From Lacticaseibacillus casei DSM 20011 = JCM 1134 = ATCC 393 (GTDB taxonomy: Bacteria > Bacillota > Bacilli > Lactobacillales > Lactobacillaceae): a stretch of DNA of 64,000 nucleotides. The stretch is from the NCBI RefSeq assembly GCF_000829055.1, contig NZ_AP012544.1, positions 930,001-994,000 of the forward strand. Reading direction: 5' to 3'. The position numbers were made by a program, and so were the translations under genes. The notes beneath the pieces were generated by a model, which did no database searches, was not told where the DNA came from, and worked only from the letters and a program-made list of their open reading frames with translations. Shown one piece after another: positions 23,416-35,645 of this stretch; the first letter of the stretch is position 1, and the number at the start of each line of letters is the position of its first letter.

Positions 23416-24624
23416 TCAGTCATCGCGTTCCCATTTAATTTTGAGATTGGTTTCGATCAGATCTTCATCATCAAGTGCAAAGGGTTCAACGACACTGCCG
23501 CCATCAGACTTGGTGAATTTAATGTTGAAGACATTGCCGTCACGATAAACGACTTCCCACTTACCATTGCTTGGTGTGCCGTTATTGGCCGCTGTATAAG
23601 TGCCATCGCTATTAAAAGTGAACGTTGCCCGGTCGCCTGATTCCCAGCGCCCAACAATGCCACTGGTGGAATGATTGTCGTTGCGTTTTGACGTGTCGGA
23701 AGGATACTGGCGGGTTGTTTTCGTGACGCCATTGTCATCATAATCGTCATCGTTGTCATCGTCGTGGGTATTGCTGTCTGGATGTGAATTTTGCGATGCG
23801 GTGGTACTGGAAGATGTGGTACTGGAGGAAGCCGTTGCCGCATCTAAAGTTAAATCCGATGCTTGACCTTTTAGCGGGATCACAACTTCCCGCGTGAAAT
23901 CTTTGGTTGAGCCGTCATGCGTGCCGCTGAGTTTAAGCGTGTAGACGCCTGGTAGTTGGCCGGTGATGATATATTGGCCGTCATGCGCTTTGGCTTGCGC
24001 TGGCGTGCCGTTCAAAGTGAGTGTGGCATTTTTAAGGTTGGTTTTGACGACAGCATCGGCGGTCCCTAATTTGACTTTATATTTTGGAAAAATAAGCAGC
24101 TCATGGCCTGCCTTGACAATCTGAACTGTGCCGCTGGTCGACTTAGCCATAATCATACTATGCAGAAGACTGCGATCACTGCGGTTTTTGATAAGTTGCG
24201 CAAGGGGCTTCAAATCGTCCTCGTGCAACGCCGTGCCATCGCTGGCTACCGCGACTTCCGCCATATCATCGGCATCCCCACTGGTCATTTCTTCGGCCAG
24301 CTCGGTGACTTGCCGATCCTGACTGTAATAAGTCGCACCAGCAAAATAAGCGATTCCCAGTATTAAGATCACGGCAATCCCGGTTACGAGCAGCCAGCGC
24401 CGTGGTGATCGTGGTGGGCGGCGACGTTCGGCAGTAGCCGTTGTGGAAGAAGCGATGGGTGAAGGAGTGGCAGGTGACGATTGTGAATTGGCTGCTTCTT
24501 TTTGACTTGTGCTTTGCGCCTGTTGTCGCGCAGCACGCAAATCAAAGCCGCAGTTTGGACAAAAGTCATCATCAGGGCCAATCGGTTGACCGCAGTTAGG
24601 ACAAAATTTTAAAGATGCTTGCAT
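23416..24624 (-). CDS. Zinc-ribbon membrane protein
   Basis: This 402-residue protein begins with a double zinc ribbon (FCPNCGQPIGPDDDFCPNCG), then a Ser/Thr/Ala-rich linker, one membrane segment at about residues 78-96 and a large extracytoplasmic part. Residues about 110-260 resemble TcaA/YvbJ-type domains. A Ser/Asp-rich linker of about 60 residues leads to a C-terminal beta domain of about 80 residues that looks lipocalin-like (VGRWESGDRATFTFNSDGTY). Such proteins are anchored with the zinc ribbon in the cytoplasm. The role may be cell-wall related, but this is uncertain. It is followed, four bases upstream in the operon, by the SGNH lipoprotein gene. Confidence 0.78.
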   Translation of the reverse strand: MQASLKFCPNCGQPIGPDDDFCPNCGFDLRAARQQAQSTSQKEAANSQSSPATPSPIASSTTATAERRRPPRSPRRWLLVTGIAVILILGIAYFAGATYYSQDRQVTELAEEMTSGDADDMAEVAVASDGTALHEDDLKPLAQLIKNRSDRSLLHSMIMAKSTSGTVQIVKAGHELLIFPKYKVKLGTADAVVKTNLKNATLTLNGTPAQAKAHDGQYIITGQLPGVYTLKLSGTHDGSTKDFTREVVIPLKGQASDLTLDAATASSSTTSSSTTASQNSHPDSNTHDDDNDDDYDDNGVTKTTRQYPSDTSKRNDNHSTSGIVGRWESGDRATFTFNSDGTYTAANNGTPSNGKWEVVYRDGNVFNIKFTKSDGGSVVEPFALDDEDLIETNLKIKWERDD

Positions 24625-24627
24625 GGA

Positions 24628-25416
24628 TCATTCCTCCAAAGTTTTGATGAGTAGGGCAGCGATTTGATCATGCCCCTTTTGATTAGGATGAAACGTGTCG
24701 CGCGGACCATTAGCCGCAAAGTCGGGAATGGCGGTGCCAGCCGGGCCGGTTACATCATCATGGCCTTGCCAGATCGTCGCCAAGTCAGCCACCGGCACAT
24801 GGTGAGAACGGCCGATCTCTTTGACAACAGCGTCAAATTGCAAATCCGCGGCGGCATACGGCCCGTTGTTCGGCGACCAAGTTGTCATGAGGATCAATTG
24901 GGCGGTGGTCTTTTCTTGCAGCGTTGTCACAATGGTTGTGAGGGCTTGGCGGTAAGCACTGAGCGCTGAGGTGGACGCGCCTCCCACAGCATCATTGGTG
25001 CCAAACTCGATCGTCACTACGTCCGGCTGCTGCGCCACTAAGCTTGACAACGCCGGGACGCCGAGATTCGTGGCAGTTTTACCGACTTCGGCAATGCCTG
25101 CCTCAGTAACGGTTTTGCCGGTTAATTGCCCCAACTGCTGAGCAAAAAGCGAAGTGAAGCGACTGGCTTTTTTATCTGCAAAAAGCCCGACAGAAAGGCT
25201 GTCGCCAAAAGGTGCATAAACCAATGTATCTTTTGAGCGAGCCTTCAATTTAGCTAACGGCGTCTTTGGTACCGATGATGCCTTCTGTGAAGCACTTACT
25301 TGGCGCGAACTTGCGGATGTCGATGCGCGACTGGATTTAGTTGCATGCCGTTGAACACCGCAACCGGCGGCCAACAGTAATAATAAAAGTCCCAACCCCA
25401 CCCAAACTTTTTTCAT
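24628..25416 (-). CDS. SGNH/GDSL-family lipoprotein hydrolase
   Basis: This 262-residue protein starts with a lipoprotein signal peptide (lipobox LLAAGC, Cys about residue 19) and a Ser-rich linker. The SGNH blocks are FGDSLSVG (nucleophile Ser), the Gly of block II around EAGIAEVGKTA, IEFGTNDAV (Asn) and DTFHPNQKGH (Asp and His). It is likely an esterase acting on the cell surface. It is the first gene of an operon with the zinc-ribbon protein, so the two probably act together at the envelope. Confidence 0.9.
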   Translation of the reverse strand: MKKVWVGLGLLLLLLAAGCGVQRHATKSSRASTSASSRQVSASQKASSVPKTPLAKLKARSKDTLVYAPFGDSLSVGLFADKKASRFTSLFAQQLGQLTGKTVTEAGIAEVGKTATNLGVPALSSLVAQQPDVVTIEFGTNDAVGGASTSALSAYRQALTTIVTTLQEKTTAQLILMTTWSPNNGPYAAADLQFDAVVKEIGRSHHVPVADLATIWQGHDDVTGPAGTAIPDFAANGPRDTFHPNQKGHDQIAALLIKTLEE

Positions 25417-25670
25417 AGAACCACCTTTTTTGAATCACTGTTTCTCTGACTGCTTTCTTTAAGTGTATCAGAGTGACCTGTCAACGCAATGAATATGCAA
25501 TAACAACGAATGACGGAAATTTCAGGACAAGCGAGAATCTAAAGTAAGCATTAAATACCGCCTGTTTTGGCTGATATCGTATCTTGCCGGCACTCACGCT
25601 TAGGCCCAAAGTTTGGTACAATAGGTCAAGGAATTTTTCACTTGGTTTTTCTGAAAGGACGATTCGTTAA

Positions 25671-27923
25671 ATGGTAATGGATGCCGCATTAAAGGGTATG
25701 AACGATAAGCAGGCTGAGGCAGTACTGGCCACCGAAGGACCGGTTTTAATTATGGCAGGTGCCGGCTCCGGCAAGACCCGGGTGTTAACGCACCGGATTG
25801 CTTATTTGGTAGAAGAAAAAAACGTTAATCCATGGAACATCCTTGCCATCACCTTCACGAATAAAGCGGCTCGTGAGATGCGTGAACGGGTAGGGAAACT
25901 CGTTGATCCCGAAATTGCCCGGGATATCTGGGTCTCGACCTTCCATGCACTTTGCGTCCGAATTTTACGGCGAGATATCGACAAACTTGGCTATAATCGC
26001 GCCTTTACAATTGCCGATCCAGCTGAACAGCTGACGTTGGTTAAACACATTCTGGCGGATTTCAATTTGGATCCCAAACGCTACGACCCCAAGTCAATCC
26101 TGGGGGCCATTTCGAATGCCAAAAATGATTTGATCGATCCGCAGACGTATGCAGACGAACAGGCTAATAGTCCCTTTACCAAAATTGTCGCGGAAGTTTA
26201 TGCGGAGTATCAAAAACGGCTCCGTAGCGATCAGGCGTTGGATTTTGACGATCTGATCATGCAAACCATCGTGTTATTTGAAAAGGACAAAGAGACACTG
26301 GCGTTTTATCAACGTAAGTTCCGTTATATTCACGTTGATGAGTATCAGGATACGAACGAGGCCCAGTATCGACTCGTGCACATGCTGGCAGAAGGTTACC
26401 ACAATCTTTGCGTTGTCGGGGATGCGGATCAGAGCATTTACGGCTGGCGTGGTGCCAACATGCAGAACATTTTGGATTTTAAAAAGGATTTCCCTAAGGC
26501 CCGTGTGATTTTACTTGAGCAGAATTATCGCTCCACGAAGACCATTTTAAGTGCGGCCAATGACGTGATTAAGAATAATCTGAATCGGCAGGTGAAGACG
26601 TTGTGGACCGAGAATGGCAAAGGTGACAAAATCACGTATTATCGCGCCCAAAGTGAAACTGACGAGGCGATTTTCGTCATTCGACGTATCGAAGAAGAAA
26701 TGGCCGAGCATCATCGCCACTATGGTGATTTTGCGATTTTGTATCGAACAAATGCCCAGTCGCGTGCGATTGAAGAAGCATTCGTCAAGTCCAATATTCC
26801 TTACAAAATGGTAGGCGGCCACAAATTCTACGATCGTAAGGAAATTCGGGATGCGCTTGCGTATTTTCGTTTAGTTGTCAATCCTGCAGATGATATGAGC
26901 TTCACGCGGATTGTTAACGAACCTAAGCGTGGCATTGGCAATACCAGTGTCGAAAAGCTGGAAGCATTTGCCAGCCAGCACGGGTGGTCGTTGTTGGAAG
27001 CAGCAGCCAATGCCGAACTCAGTCCCATTTCTGGCAAAGCGCGCGGTAATCTGGCGAAGTTTGGCAAAATGATTCAGGAACTCGGCACCCGCCGCAAAGA
27101 TTTGAATGTTACGGACATGATGCAGGCTATTCTGGATGAAAGTGGCTATCTGGATGCGTTGCGGGCAGCACACACGATGGAAGCCGATACTCGGATTGAA
27201 AACCTTGAAGAACTGCTATCGGTGACGCAAGGATTTGACGAACGCTATCAGCCGGAAAATGAGGACAGCGATATTTTCGTCGACTTTCTGGCTGAGTTGG
27301 CGCTGCTGTCGGATCAGGACGAAGTAGAAGAAGATGCCCAGGAAGTTACCTTAATGACGTTGCATGCGGCTAAAGGACTGGAATTTCCGGTTGTCTTTTT
27401 GGTTGGCATGGAAGAAGGACTCTTCCCGCTGAGTCGGGCGGCTATGGACGAAGGCGAGCTTGAGGAAGAGCGGCGTCTCGCATACGTCGGCATCACGCGC
27501 GCCAAGCAGAAGCTGTATCTGTCCAATGCCTATGCCCGAATGCTATACGGCCAGCGACAAAATAATCCGGCTAGTCGTTTTATTGAAGAAATCGATCCGG
27601 ACTTGCTTGAAGTCGTTGGCGGCAATCAGCCGAAAAGCGATATTCCGTTTATTAACCGGACCGATCGGGCATTTAGTTCGCCGTATAGCCGCCATGCCGA
27701 GACCGCCGCAACGCCGGTGACGGTTAAACCGGTACCGACAACCGGCGCAGGGAAAACCAGTTGGGAAGCTGGCGACAAGGTGACGCATCGTAAGTGGGGA
27801 ACGGGTACCGTCGTCAAGGTCACCGGAACGGGCGATGATCAAGAATTGGACATTGCCTTTAAAGCGATGGGCATCAAGCGGTTGCTAGCCGCGTTTGCCC
27901 CGATCAAGAAAATTGAATCTTAA
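25671..27923 (+). CDS. pcrA: ATP-dependent DNA helicase PcrA (UvrD/Rep family)
   Basis: This 750-residue superfamily 1A helicase is used in repair and plasmid replication. Motifs seen: Q motif (MNDKQAEAV), Walker A (AGAGSGKTRVLTHR), Ia (FTNKAAREMRERV), II (VDEYQDTN), III (GDADQSIYGWRGA), IV (LEQNYRS), V (MTLHAAKGLEFPVVFL) and VI (RRLAYVGITRAK). The C-terminal Tudor-like domain (GDKVTHRKWGTGTVV) is typical of PcrA. Length is normal. ligA follows 45 bases later, the conserved Firmicutes order. Confidence 0.97.
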   Translation: MVMDAALKGMNDKQAEAVLATEGPVLIMAGAGSGKTRVLTHRIAYLVEEKNVNPWNILAITFTNKAAREMRERVGKLVDPEIARDIWVSTFHALCVRILRRDIDKLGYNRAFTIADPAEQLTLVKHILADFNLDPKRYDPKSILGAISNAKNDLIDPQTYADEQANSPFTKIVAEVYAEYQKRLRSDQALDFDDLIMQTIVLFEKDKETLAFYQRKFRYIHVDEYQDTNEAQYRLVHMLAEGYHNLCVVGDADQSIYGWRGANMQNILDFKKDFPKARVILLEQNYRSTKTILSAANDVIKNNLNRQVKTLWTENGKGDKITYYRAQSETDEAIFVIRRIEEEMAEHHRHYGDFAILYRTNAQSRAIEEAFVKSNIPYKMVGGHKFYDRKEIRDALAYFRLVVNPADDMSFTRIVNEPKRGIGNTSVEKLEAFASQHGWSLLEAAANAELSPISGKARGNLAKFGKMIQELGTRRKDLNVTDMMQAILDESGYLDALRAAHTMEADTRIENLEELLSVTQGFDERYQPENEDSDIFVDFLAELALLSDQDEVEEDAQEVTLMTLHAAKGLEFPVVFLVGMEEGLFPLSRAAMDEGELEEERRLAYVGITRAKQKLYLSNAYARMLYGQRQNNPASRFIEEIDPDLLEVVGGNQPKSDIPFINRTDRAFSSPYSRHAETAATPVTVKPVPTTGAGKTSWEAGDKVTHRKWGTGTVVKVTGTGDDQELDIAFKAMGIKRLLAAFAPIKKIES

Positions 27924-27929
27924 TGATAG

Positions 27930-29993
<2,064 letters not shown>

Positions 29994-30005
29994 GGAACTT
30001 CATCA

Positions 30006-31157
30006 ATGAAGAAATTTTTGACGTTAACCTTACTGACCGGTGCGATTATGCTGCTAGCAGCGTGTGGCAAGTTGAATCTAGACAGTAATAGCAGCAGTAC
30101 AGGCGGCACTAAAACAGGAAGCTACCAGACAACGGGGACAGTTGATAACAGTATGTATCAAGGGGTTATCAAGAACGGCCGTTATCAGACGAGCAGTGCA
30201 CGTGGTTTGACGCTGCAGCAAAATGACCAAGGCGACAACACCTTCAATATCAAGAGTATGGAAAGTGGCTTGCAGACGTTAGCCAAGAACCAGTTCCCGA
30301 CTGATAAGTATTCTTTTGAAGAAGGGCAGCTCTTAAGCACCGCCACCGCCAGAAGTTGGCTGAAACGTGAATCAAAATCCAATGCTGAAGGCCTAAATCC
30401 GCCTGATAATGGGAAAAAGGATCCTGATACCCGTAATCCCATTTACTTGCAGCAAATTTTGGAGCAGGATTTCATGCTGCAGGATGGCAATAGCATGAAG
30501 TTAGGCGGGATTGCGATTGCGTTAGGCATGAACAAGGTCGACTATTATACCAAGACGGAATATGGCGCCCAATATCAGACAGAAATCTCCGATGAAACCA
30601 TCAAAAAGCAAGGCGAAGCGATTGCGGCAAAAGTCGTCGCCCGTTTACGCAAAATGGAAAAAGTGCCGGATGATATTCCAATTGTGGTCGGCATTTATAA
30701 AAATGCGGAACAGGATAGTCTGGTCGGCGGTGTTTATGTCGAACATGCCACCAGTAAAAACGGCACCGATATCGGTTCATGGAAGAAACTTAATCAGCAA
30801 AATGAGGTTTTGCCGGTAGTCGGCGATCACAAGGCGATTAACAGTACCGTTTCAAATGATTTTTCCAGTTTTACGAATCAGGTAAAAGGGTTCTTCCCGA
30901 CATTGGCGGGGATTACCGCTCAGGCACATTATGAAGATGGCAACCTAGCTGGCCTGAATATCACCGTTAATACCCAGTTCTATGGGTTGACCGAAATTCA
31001 GAGCTTTACCCAGTATATTTCAACTGCTGCCAGCAAATACCTTCCTTCAGGCGTGCCGATTGAAATTACCATTCAAAGTACCCAAGGCATCCAGGCGTTT
31101 GTTTCGCGCAGTTCCGGTGACAAAGGCTTTTATACTCATGTATTTGGGAGTTATTGA
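30006..31157 (+). CDS. camS: CamS family sex-pheromone lipoprotein
   Basis: This 383-residue lipoprotein has a signal peptide with lipobox LLAAC (Cys about 20). The body matches CamS, whose signal peptide in enterococci yields a short mating pheromone. Conserved parts include the RNPIYLQQILEQDF and HYEDGNLAGLNITV regions. The signal-peptide core here is LTGAIMLLAAC, which could release a hydrophobic peptide on processing. It sits between ligA and gatC, its usual place in lactobacilli. Confidence 0.92.
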   Translation: MKKFLTLTLLTGAIMLLAACGKLNLDSNSSSTGGTKTGSYQTTGTVDNSMYQGVIKNGRYQTSSARGLTLQQNDQGDNTFNIKSMESGLQTLAKNQFPTDKYSFEEGQLLSTATARSWLKRESKSNAEGLNPPDNGKKDPDTRNPIYLQQILEQDFMLQDGNSMKLGGIAIALGMNKVDYYTKTEYGAQYQTEISDETIKKQGEAIAAKVVARLRKMEKVPDDIPIVVGIYKNAEQDSLVGGVYVEHATSKNGTDIGSWKKLNQQNEVLPVVGDHKAINSTVSNDFSSFTNQVKGFFPTLAGITAQAHYEDGNLAGLNITVNTQFYGLTEIQSFTQYISTAASKYLPSGVPIEITIQSTQGIQAFVSRSSGDKGFYTHVFGSY

Positions 31158-31209
31158 GGCAATCTTATGGTAAACTACGAATGAAAAAGAAAATGAAAGC
31201 GGGGATTGC

Positions 31210-31506
31210 ATGATTTCAAAAGACAGTGTTGCGCATGTGGCCGGTCTGGCTAAGCTGCAATTTTCTGAAGCTGATTTGGAGAAGTACACCGATCAGCTTG
31301 CGGAGATTCTGGATATGGTCGAACAGTTGGAGCAGGTTTCGACCAAAGATGTACCGGTCACCACGCAAAGTATTCATCTGGCGAACGTAATGCGTCCGGA
31401 TGTTGCCAAGCCAGCGGAACCGGTTGCCGAATTGCTCAAGAATGTTCCGACCAAGAAGGGTACCTTGATCCAAGTGCCGGCGATTATTGATAAGGAGGAC
31501 GATTAA
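31210..31506 (+). CDS. gatC: Asp/Glu-tRNA amidotransferase subunit C
   Basis: This 98-residue subunit stabilises GatA in the complex that converts misacylated Glu-tRNA(Gln) and Asp-tRNA(Asn) to the correct species. The typical start (SKDSVAHVAGLAKL), the LEKYTDQLAEILDMVEQLE helix and the LRPD-like VMRPD region are present. The downstream gatA follows within four bases, with the AAGGAGG for gatA inside the gatC end. Confidence 0.96.
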   Translation: MISKDSVAHVAGLAKLQFSEADLEKYTDQLAEILDMVEQLEQVSTKDVPVTTQSIHLANVMRPDVAKPAEPVAELLKNVPTKKGTLIQVPAIIDKEDD

Positions 31507-31509
31507 CGC

Positions 31510-32964
31510 GTGGATTACTTTAAGACCAGTCTCGATCAGCTTCATGAACAGTTGCGTACTGGTAAGTTAACCAGTCAGCAATTAGTTGACGAGACATTAG
31601 CCGGCATTGACAAAATCGACCCGGATGTTGCGGCTTTTCTTGCCATCAATGCAGATGGAGCCAAAAAGCAGGCAGCTGCTGTGGATGCTGCCGGAATTGA
31701 TGCAGACCAACCGTTATCCGGGGTCCCGATTGCCATCAAAGACAACATCGTGACCAAGGGTGTGGCGACAACTGCAGCCTCCAAGATTCTGGCTAACTTT
31801 AATCCGATCTATAATGCAACCGTTGTCGAAAAACTCGCAGCAGCAGGTGCGATCAATGTTGGAAAAACCAATCTGGACGAGTTTGCGATGGGCTCTTCAA
31901 CCGAAAACTCGGCTTTTAAGACAACCAAAAATGCGTGGGATTATACGCGCGTTCCGGGTGGTTCTTCAGGCGGTTCCGCGGCTGCTGTTGCTGCTGGAGA
32001 AGTGGTTGCTGCTTTGGGTAGTGATACCGGTGGCTCGATTCGTCAACCGGCCGCTTTTAACGGGATTGTCGGGTTCAAGCCGACATACGGCCGGGTTTCC
32101 CGGTGGGGGCTTATTGCCTTCAGCTCAAGCCTTGATCAAATTGGGACGCTGACTCGTAACGTTAAAGACGCGGCGCAGGTTCTGAATGTGATTGCCGGCC
32201 ACGACGAACGGGATAGTACGACCGCTGACACGCCGGTTCCTGACTATACCGAAAAGATTGGCCAGGCGATCAAAGGTATGAAGATTGCACTGCCTAAGGA
32301 ATACTTAGGTAAAGGGGTCGATCCGGCAGTTGCTGACAAGATTAAAGCGGCGGCCAAACAGCTTGAAGACTTGGGCGCCACGGTGACGGAAGTTTCACTG
32401 CCGCACACCCAATACGCTGTCCCAGCTTATTACATCATCGCCAGTTCTGAAGCTAGTTCGAACTTGCAGCGATTTGACGGGATTCGTTATGGGTTCCGCG
32501 CCAAGGACGTCCACAATATCGAAGACGTTTATGTTCGTTCCCGTTCCGAAGGCTTTGGACCAGAAGTTAAACGGCGGATTATGCTGGGCACCTTTAGTCT
32601 GTCTGCAGGCTTTTACGATGCCTACTTCAAAAAAGCCGGTCAGGTACGAACCTTGATCACACGCGACTTTGAAAAAGTCTTCAACGATTATGATTTAATC
32701 ATTGGGCCAACGACGCCAACGGTTGCCTTTAAGATTGGCGAAAAAGTTACCGATCCGGTCACGATGTACATGAATGATATTTTGACAATCCCGATTAATT
32801 TAGCCGGGTTACCGGCGGCCTCCGTACCGGCAGGCTTTGTTGATGGGATGCCGGTTGGGTTGCAACTCATTGGCAAGCCTTTTGCCGAAAGCACGATCTT
32901 CCAAGTTGCCGCAGCTTTTGAAGCGCAAAACGACTACTTAGCACAGATCCCGGGAGGCAAATAA
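31510..32964 (+). CDS. gatA: Asp/Glu-tRNA amidotransferase subunit A
   Basis: This 484-residue amidase subunit produces ammonia from glutamine. The catalytic Ser-cisSer-Lys triad is visible: Lys in [11 protein letters not shown] (about residue 79), Ser in [15 protein letters not shown] and Ser in [11 protein letters not shown]. The GTG start at 31510 follows AAGGAGG. Length is normal and the order gatC-gatA-gatB is the standard operon. Confidence 0.98.
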   Translation: MDYFKTSLDQLHEQLRTGKLTSQQLVDETLAGIDKIDPDVAAFLAINADGAKKQAAAVDAAGIDADQPLSGVPIAIKDNIVTKGVATTAASKILANFNPIYNATVVEKLAAAGAINVGKTNLDEFAMGSSTENSAFKTTKNAWDYTRVPGGSSGGSAAAVAAGEVVAALGSDTGGSIRQPAAFNGIVGFKPTYGRVSRWGLIAFSSSLDQIGTLTRNVKDAAQVLNVIAGHDERDSTTADTPVPDYTEKIGQAIKGMKIALPKEYLGKGVDPAVADKIKAAAKQLEDLGATVTEVSLPHTQYAVPAYYIIASSEASSNLQRFDGIRYGFRAKDVHNIEDVYVRSRSEGFGPEVKRRIMLGTFSLSAGFYDAYFKKAGQVRTLITRDFEKVFNDYDLIIGPTTPTVAFKIGEKVTDPVTMYMNDILTIPINLAGLPAASVPAGFVDGMPVGLQLIGKPFAESTIFQVAAAFEAQNDYLAQIPGGK

Positions 32965-32965
32965 G

Positions 32966-34396
32966 ATGAATTTTGAAACGACAATCGGGCTTGAAGTCCA
33001 CGTTGAATTAAAAACTAAGTCAAAAATGTTCTCGCCAGCACCGGTGACTTATGGTCAGGAACCTAATACCGAAACCAATGTCATTGATTGGGGCTTCCCA
33101 GGCGTCTTGCCGAGTATTAACCGCGGCGCTTACCAACTTGGCATTATGGTCGCCTTAGCATTGCACGCGGATGTGACCCGCGAGACTCATTTTGATCGAA
33201 AGAACTATTTTTATCCGGATAACCCAAAAGCATATCAGATTACCCAAAGTGAGAAACCGCTTGGGACAAACGGTTGGGTTGAGATTGAGGTCAACGGCAA
33301 GAAGAAAAAAGTCGGCATTGCGGAACTGCACGTTGAAGAAGATGCCGGTAAAAACCAGCACGAAGATGACGGCTATTCCTATGTTGACTTGAACCGGCAA
33401 GGCACACCACTGGTCGAAATCGTCTCTAAGCCGGATATCACCAGTCCGGAAGAAGCGTATGCCTATCTTGAAACGCTTCGCCAGATTGTGCAGTTTACCG
33501 GTGCATCCGATGTTAAAATGGAAGAAGGCTCCATGCGTGTCGACACCAACCTTTCCATTCGGCCAATCGGGCAAAAATATCTTGGCACTAAAACCGAAAT
33601 CAAGAACCTGAACTCCTTTGTTCATGTTCGCGATGGGCTGGCATTTGAAGAAAAGCGCCAGCAGTCGGTGTTGCTTAGTGGTGGTGAAGTGCGTCAGGAA
33701 ACCCGGCGTTGGGATCCGGATGCAAAAGAGACCATTTTGATGCGGGTCAAAGAAGGCGCCGATGATTATCGGTACTTCCCGGAACCGGATTTACCACCTG
33801 TCACGGTATCACAACAGTGGATTGACGAGGTTCAGGCATCGTTGCCGCGACCACCGGCAGAACGACGTGAGCATTACATCCAAGACTGGGGCATTCCAGC
33901 ATATGATGCCGGCGTTTTGACTCAGACCAAGGAAATGTCAGACTTCTTTGAAGCCACCGTGGCGCAAGGCGCTGATGCCAAGCAGGTGTCCAACTGGCTG
34001 ATGGGCGAAGTTTCTGGCTACTTGAACGCCAAGCACATGGAATTAGGCCAAGTTGCGCTGACTCCGGAGCATTTGGCAGGGATGATCAAGTTAATCGGTG
34101 ACGGTACGATTTCCAGCAAGATGGCTAAGAAAGTCTTCAAAGAAATTATCCAACATGATAACGATCCTGATCATTGGGTTCGCGAAAAAGGCTTGATTCA
34201 ACTGTCTGATCCGGCTAAACTAACCCCGATTATCACAGCAGTGTTGGATGATAACCAGCAAAGTATTGATGACTTTAAAGCTGGTAAGGACCGGGCAATT
34301 GGCTTTCTTGTGGGTCAGATCATGAAGCAAACGCATGGTCAGGCCAATCCTAAAGTCGTCAACCAAATTCTGATGGCAGAGATCAAGAAGCGCTAA
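32966..34396 (+). CDS. gatB: Asp/Glu-tRNA amidotransferase subunit B
   Basis: This 476-residue kinase/tRNA-binding subunit has the start [13 protein letters not shown], the conserved [18 protein letters not shown] region, the LHVEEDAGK segment and a C-terminal YqeY-like domain (about residues 330-476). It directly follows gatA. A terminator lies 54 bases past the stop. Confidence 0.98.
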   Translation: MNFETTIGLEVHVELKTKSKMFSPAPVTYGQEPNTETNVIDWGFPGVLPSINRGAYQLGIMVALALHADVTRETHFDRKNYFYPDNPKAYQITQSEKPLGTNGWVEIEVNGKKKKVGIAELHVEEDAGKNQHEDDGYSYVDLNRQGTPLVEIVSKPDITSPEEAYAYLETLRQIVQFTGASDVKMEEGSMRVDTNLSIRPIGQKYLGTKTEIKNLNSFVHVRDGLAFEEKRQQSVLLSGGEVRQETRRWDPDAKETILMRVKEGADDYRYFPEPDLPPVTVSQQWIDEVQASLPRPPAERREHYIQDWGIPAYDAGVLTQTKEMSDFFEATVAQGADAKQVSNWLMGEVSGYLNAKHMELGQVALTPEHLAGMIKLIGDGTISSKMAKKVFKEIIQHDNDPDHWVREKGLIQLSDPAKLTPIITAVLDDNQQSIDDFKAGKDRAIGFLVGQIMKQTHGQANPKVVNQILMAEIKKR

Positions 34397-34450
34397 TTCG
34401 TTTCAGTACTTGTGAACCATTAGCAAGTAAGCATACAATTGGTAAAGATT

Positions 34451-34488
34451 GACGGCGGTCCGGAGTGAGTCACGGGGCCGCCGTTTTT
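34451..34488 (+). terminator. Terminator of gatCAB
   Basis: ACGGCGG (34452-34458) pairs with CCGCCGT (34478-34484), followed by TTTTT. Confidence 0.85.
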
Positions 34489-34610
34489 CCGGTTTAGGCT
34501 AAGCTAAAAAAATTTTTGCCAGATTTGGACATGTACCAACCGAATAAAGAGAACCCACAAGTTCGCAGCATTGCGCGTTAACTTGTGCACTGAAGGAGAG
34601 TCAATAAGCC

Positions 34611-35645
34611 ATGAGAAAACGAGCGCGTTTGATTTACAACCCTACCTCCGGCAACGAAGGGCTAAAGCGTTTCGTTCCTGACATTTTAGATATCATGGAG
34701 CAAGCAGGTTATGAAAGCTCGACGTTTCAGACAACGCCGAAGCCTTTTTCTGCTCGCGAAGAAGCAAAACGCGCCACGGAAGCCGGTTTTGAACTGATTG
34801 TCGCGGCCGGTGGTGATGGGACGATTAATGAAGTTGTCAATGGCATCGCTCCAGCCAAGAAACGACCAAAGATGGCGATCATTCCTGCTGGTACCACCAA
34901 TGACTATGCGCGGGCACTGCGGATTTCCCGGGATGACCCGGTTGAAGCAGCGCGGGTGATTTTAAAGGGGCAGACCCTGGCGATGGACATTGGTCAGGCA
35001 AACCATCATTACTTCATGAATATCGCGGCAGGCGGCTTATTAAGTGAGCTCACCTACTCAGTGCCGTCTGAAGTTAAATCGATTTTTGGCTATTTTGCTT
35101 ATGTGATCAAAGGAGCGGAAATGCTGCCGGCTGTTCGGACGATGCCGATGAAGCTGGAGTATGATGGCGGCGTTTATGACGGTCCGGCCAGCATGTTCTT
35201 TCTTGGTTTGACAAATTCGGTTGGCGGCTTTGAACAGATTGTGCCTGACGCTGCTTTGGGTGACGGTAAATTTTCCCTGATTATCATCAAAACGGCGAAT
35301 ACGGCGAATTTACTGAAGCTGATGGCGTTGGTGTTTAACGGCGGGCGGCATGTCGACGACCCGAACATTGTTTATACCAAGACCAGAAAACTGAAAGTCA
35401 AAACCGGTGGTAATGAGACGCTTAAAATCAACTTAGATGGTGAATATGGCGGCGATGCACCGATGACATTTGTTAATTTGAAGCAACATATTGCGATGTA
35501 TGCTAATCTGGATGAAATCCCGACCAAGAATCTTGGGACGGATGCGCAGAAGCAAAAGGATTACATGGCAGAAGTCGAATCGATCTCGCATCGTGATATT
35601 GATGGTGATGGTCAAATCGGCTCACAAGATGAAAAGGATGACTAA
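34611..35645 (+). CDS. dagK: Diacylglycerol kinase (DagK/YerQ type)
   Basis: This 344-residue soluble lipid kinase returns diacylglycerol released by lipoteichoic acid synthesis to phosphatidic acid. The catalytic-domain motif AAGGDGTINEVVNG is at about residue 65, and the second domain contains PAGTTNDYARAL. A C-terminal extension of about 30 acidic residues ends DIDGDGQIGSQDEKDD, resembling an EF-hand-like D-x-D-x-D-G loop, which I have not seen described for the family (inference). Its stop overlaps the next start by eight bases. Confidence 0.94.
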   Translation: MRKRARLIYNPTSGNEGLKRFVPDILDIMEQAGYESSTFQTTPKPFSAREEAKRATEAGFELIVAAGGDGTINEVVNGIAPAKKRPKMAIIPAGTTNDYARALRISRDDPVEAARVILKGQTLAMDIGQANHHYFMNIAAGGLLSELTYSVPSEVKSIFGYFAYVIKGAEMLPAVRTMPMKLEYDGGVYDGPASMFFLGLTNSVGGFEQIVPDAALGDGKFSLIIIKTANTANLLKLMALVFNGGRHVDDPNIVYTKTRKLKVKTGGNETLKINLDGEYGGDAPMTFVNLKQHIAMYANLDEIPTKNLGTDAQKQKDYMAEVESISHRDIDGDGQIGSQDEKDD

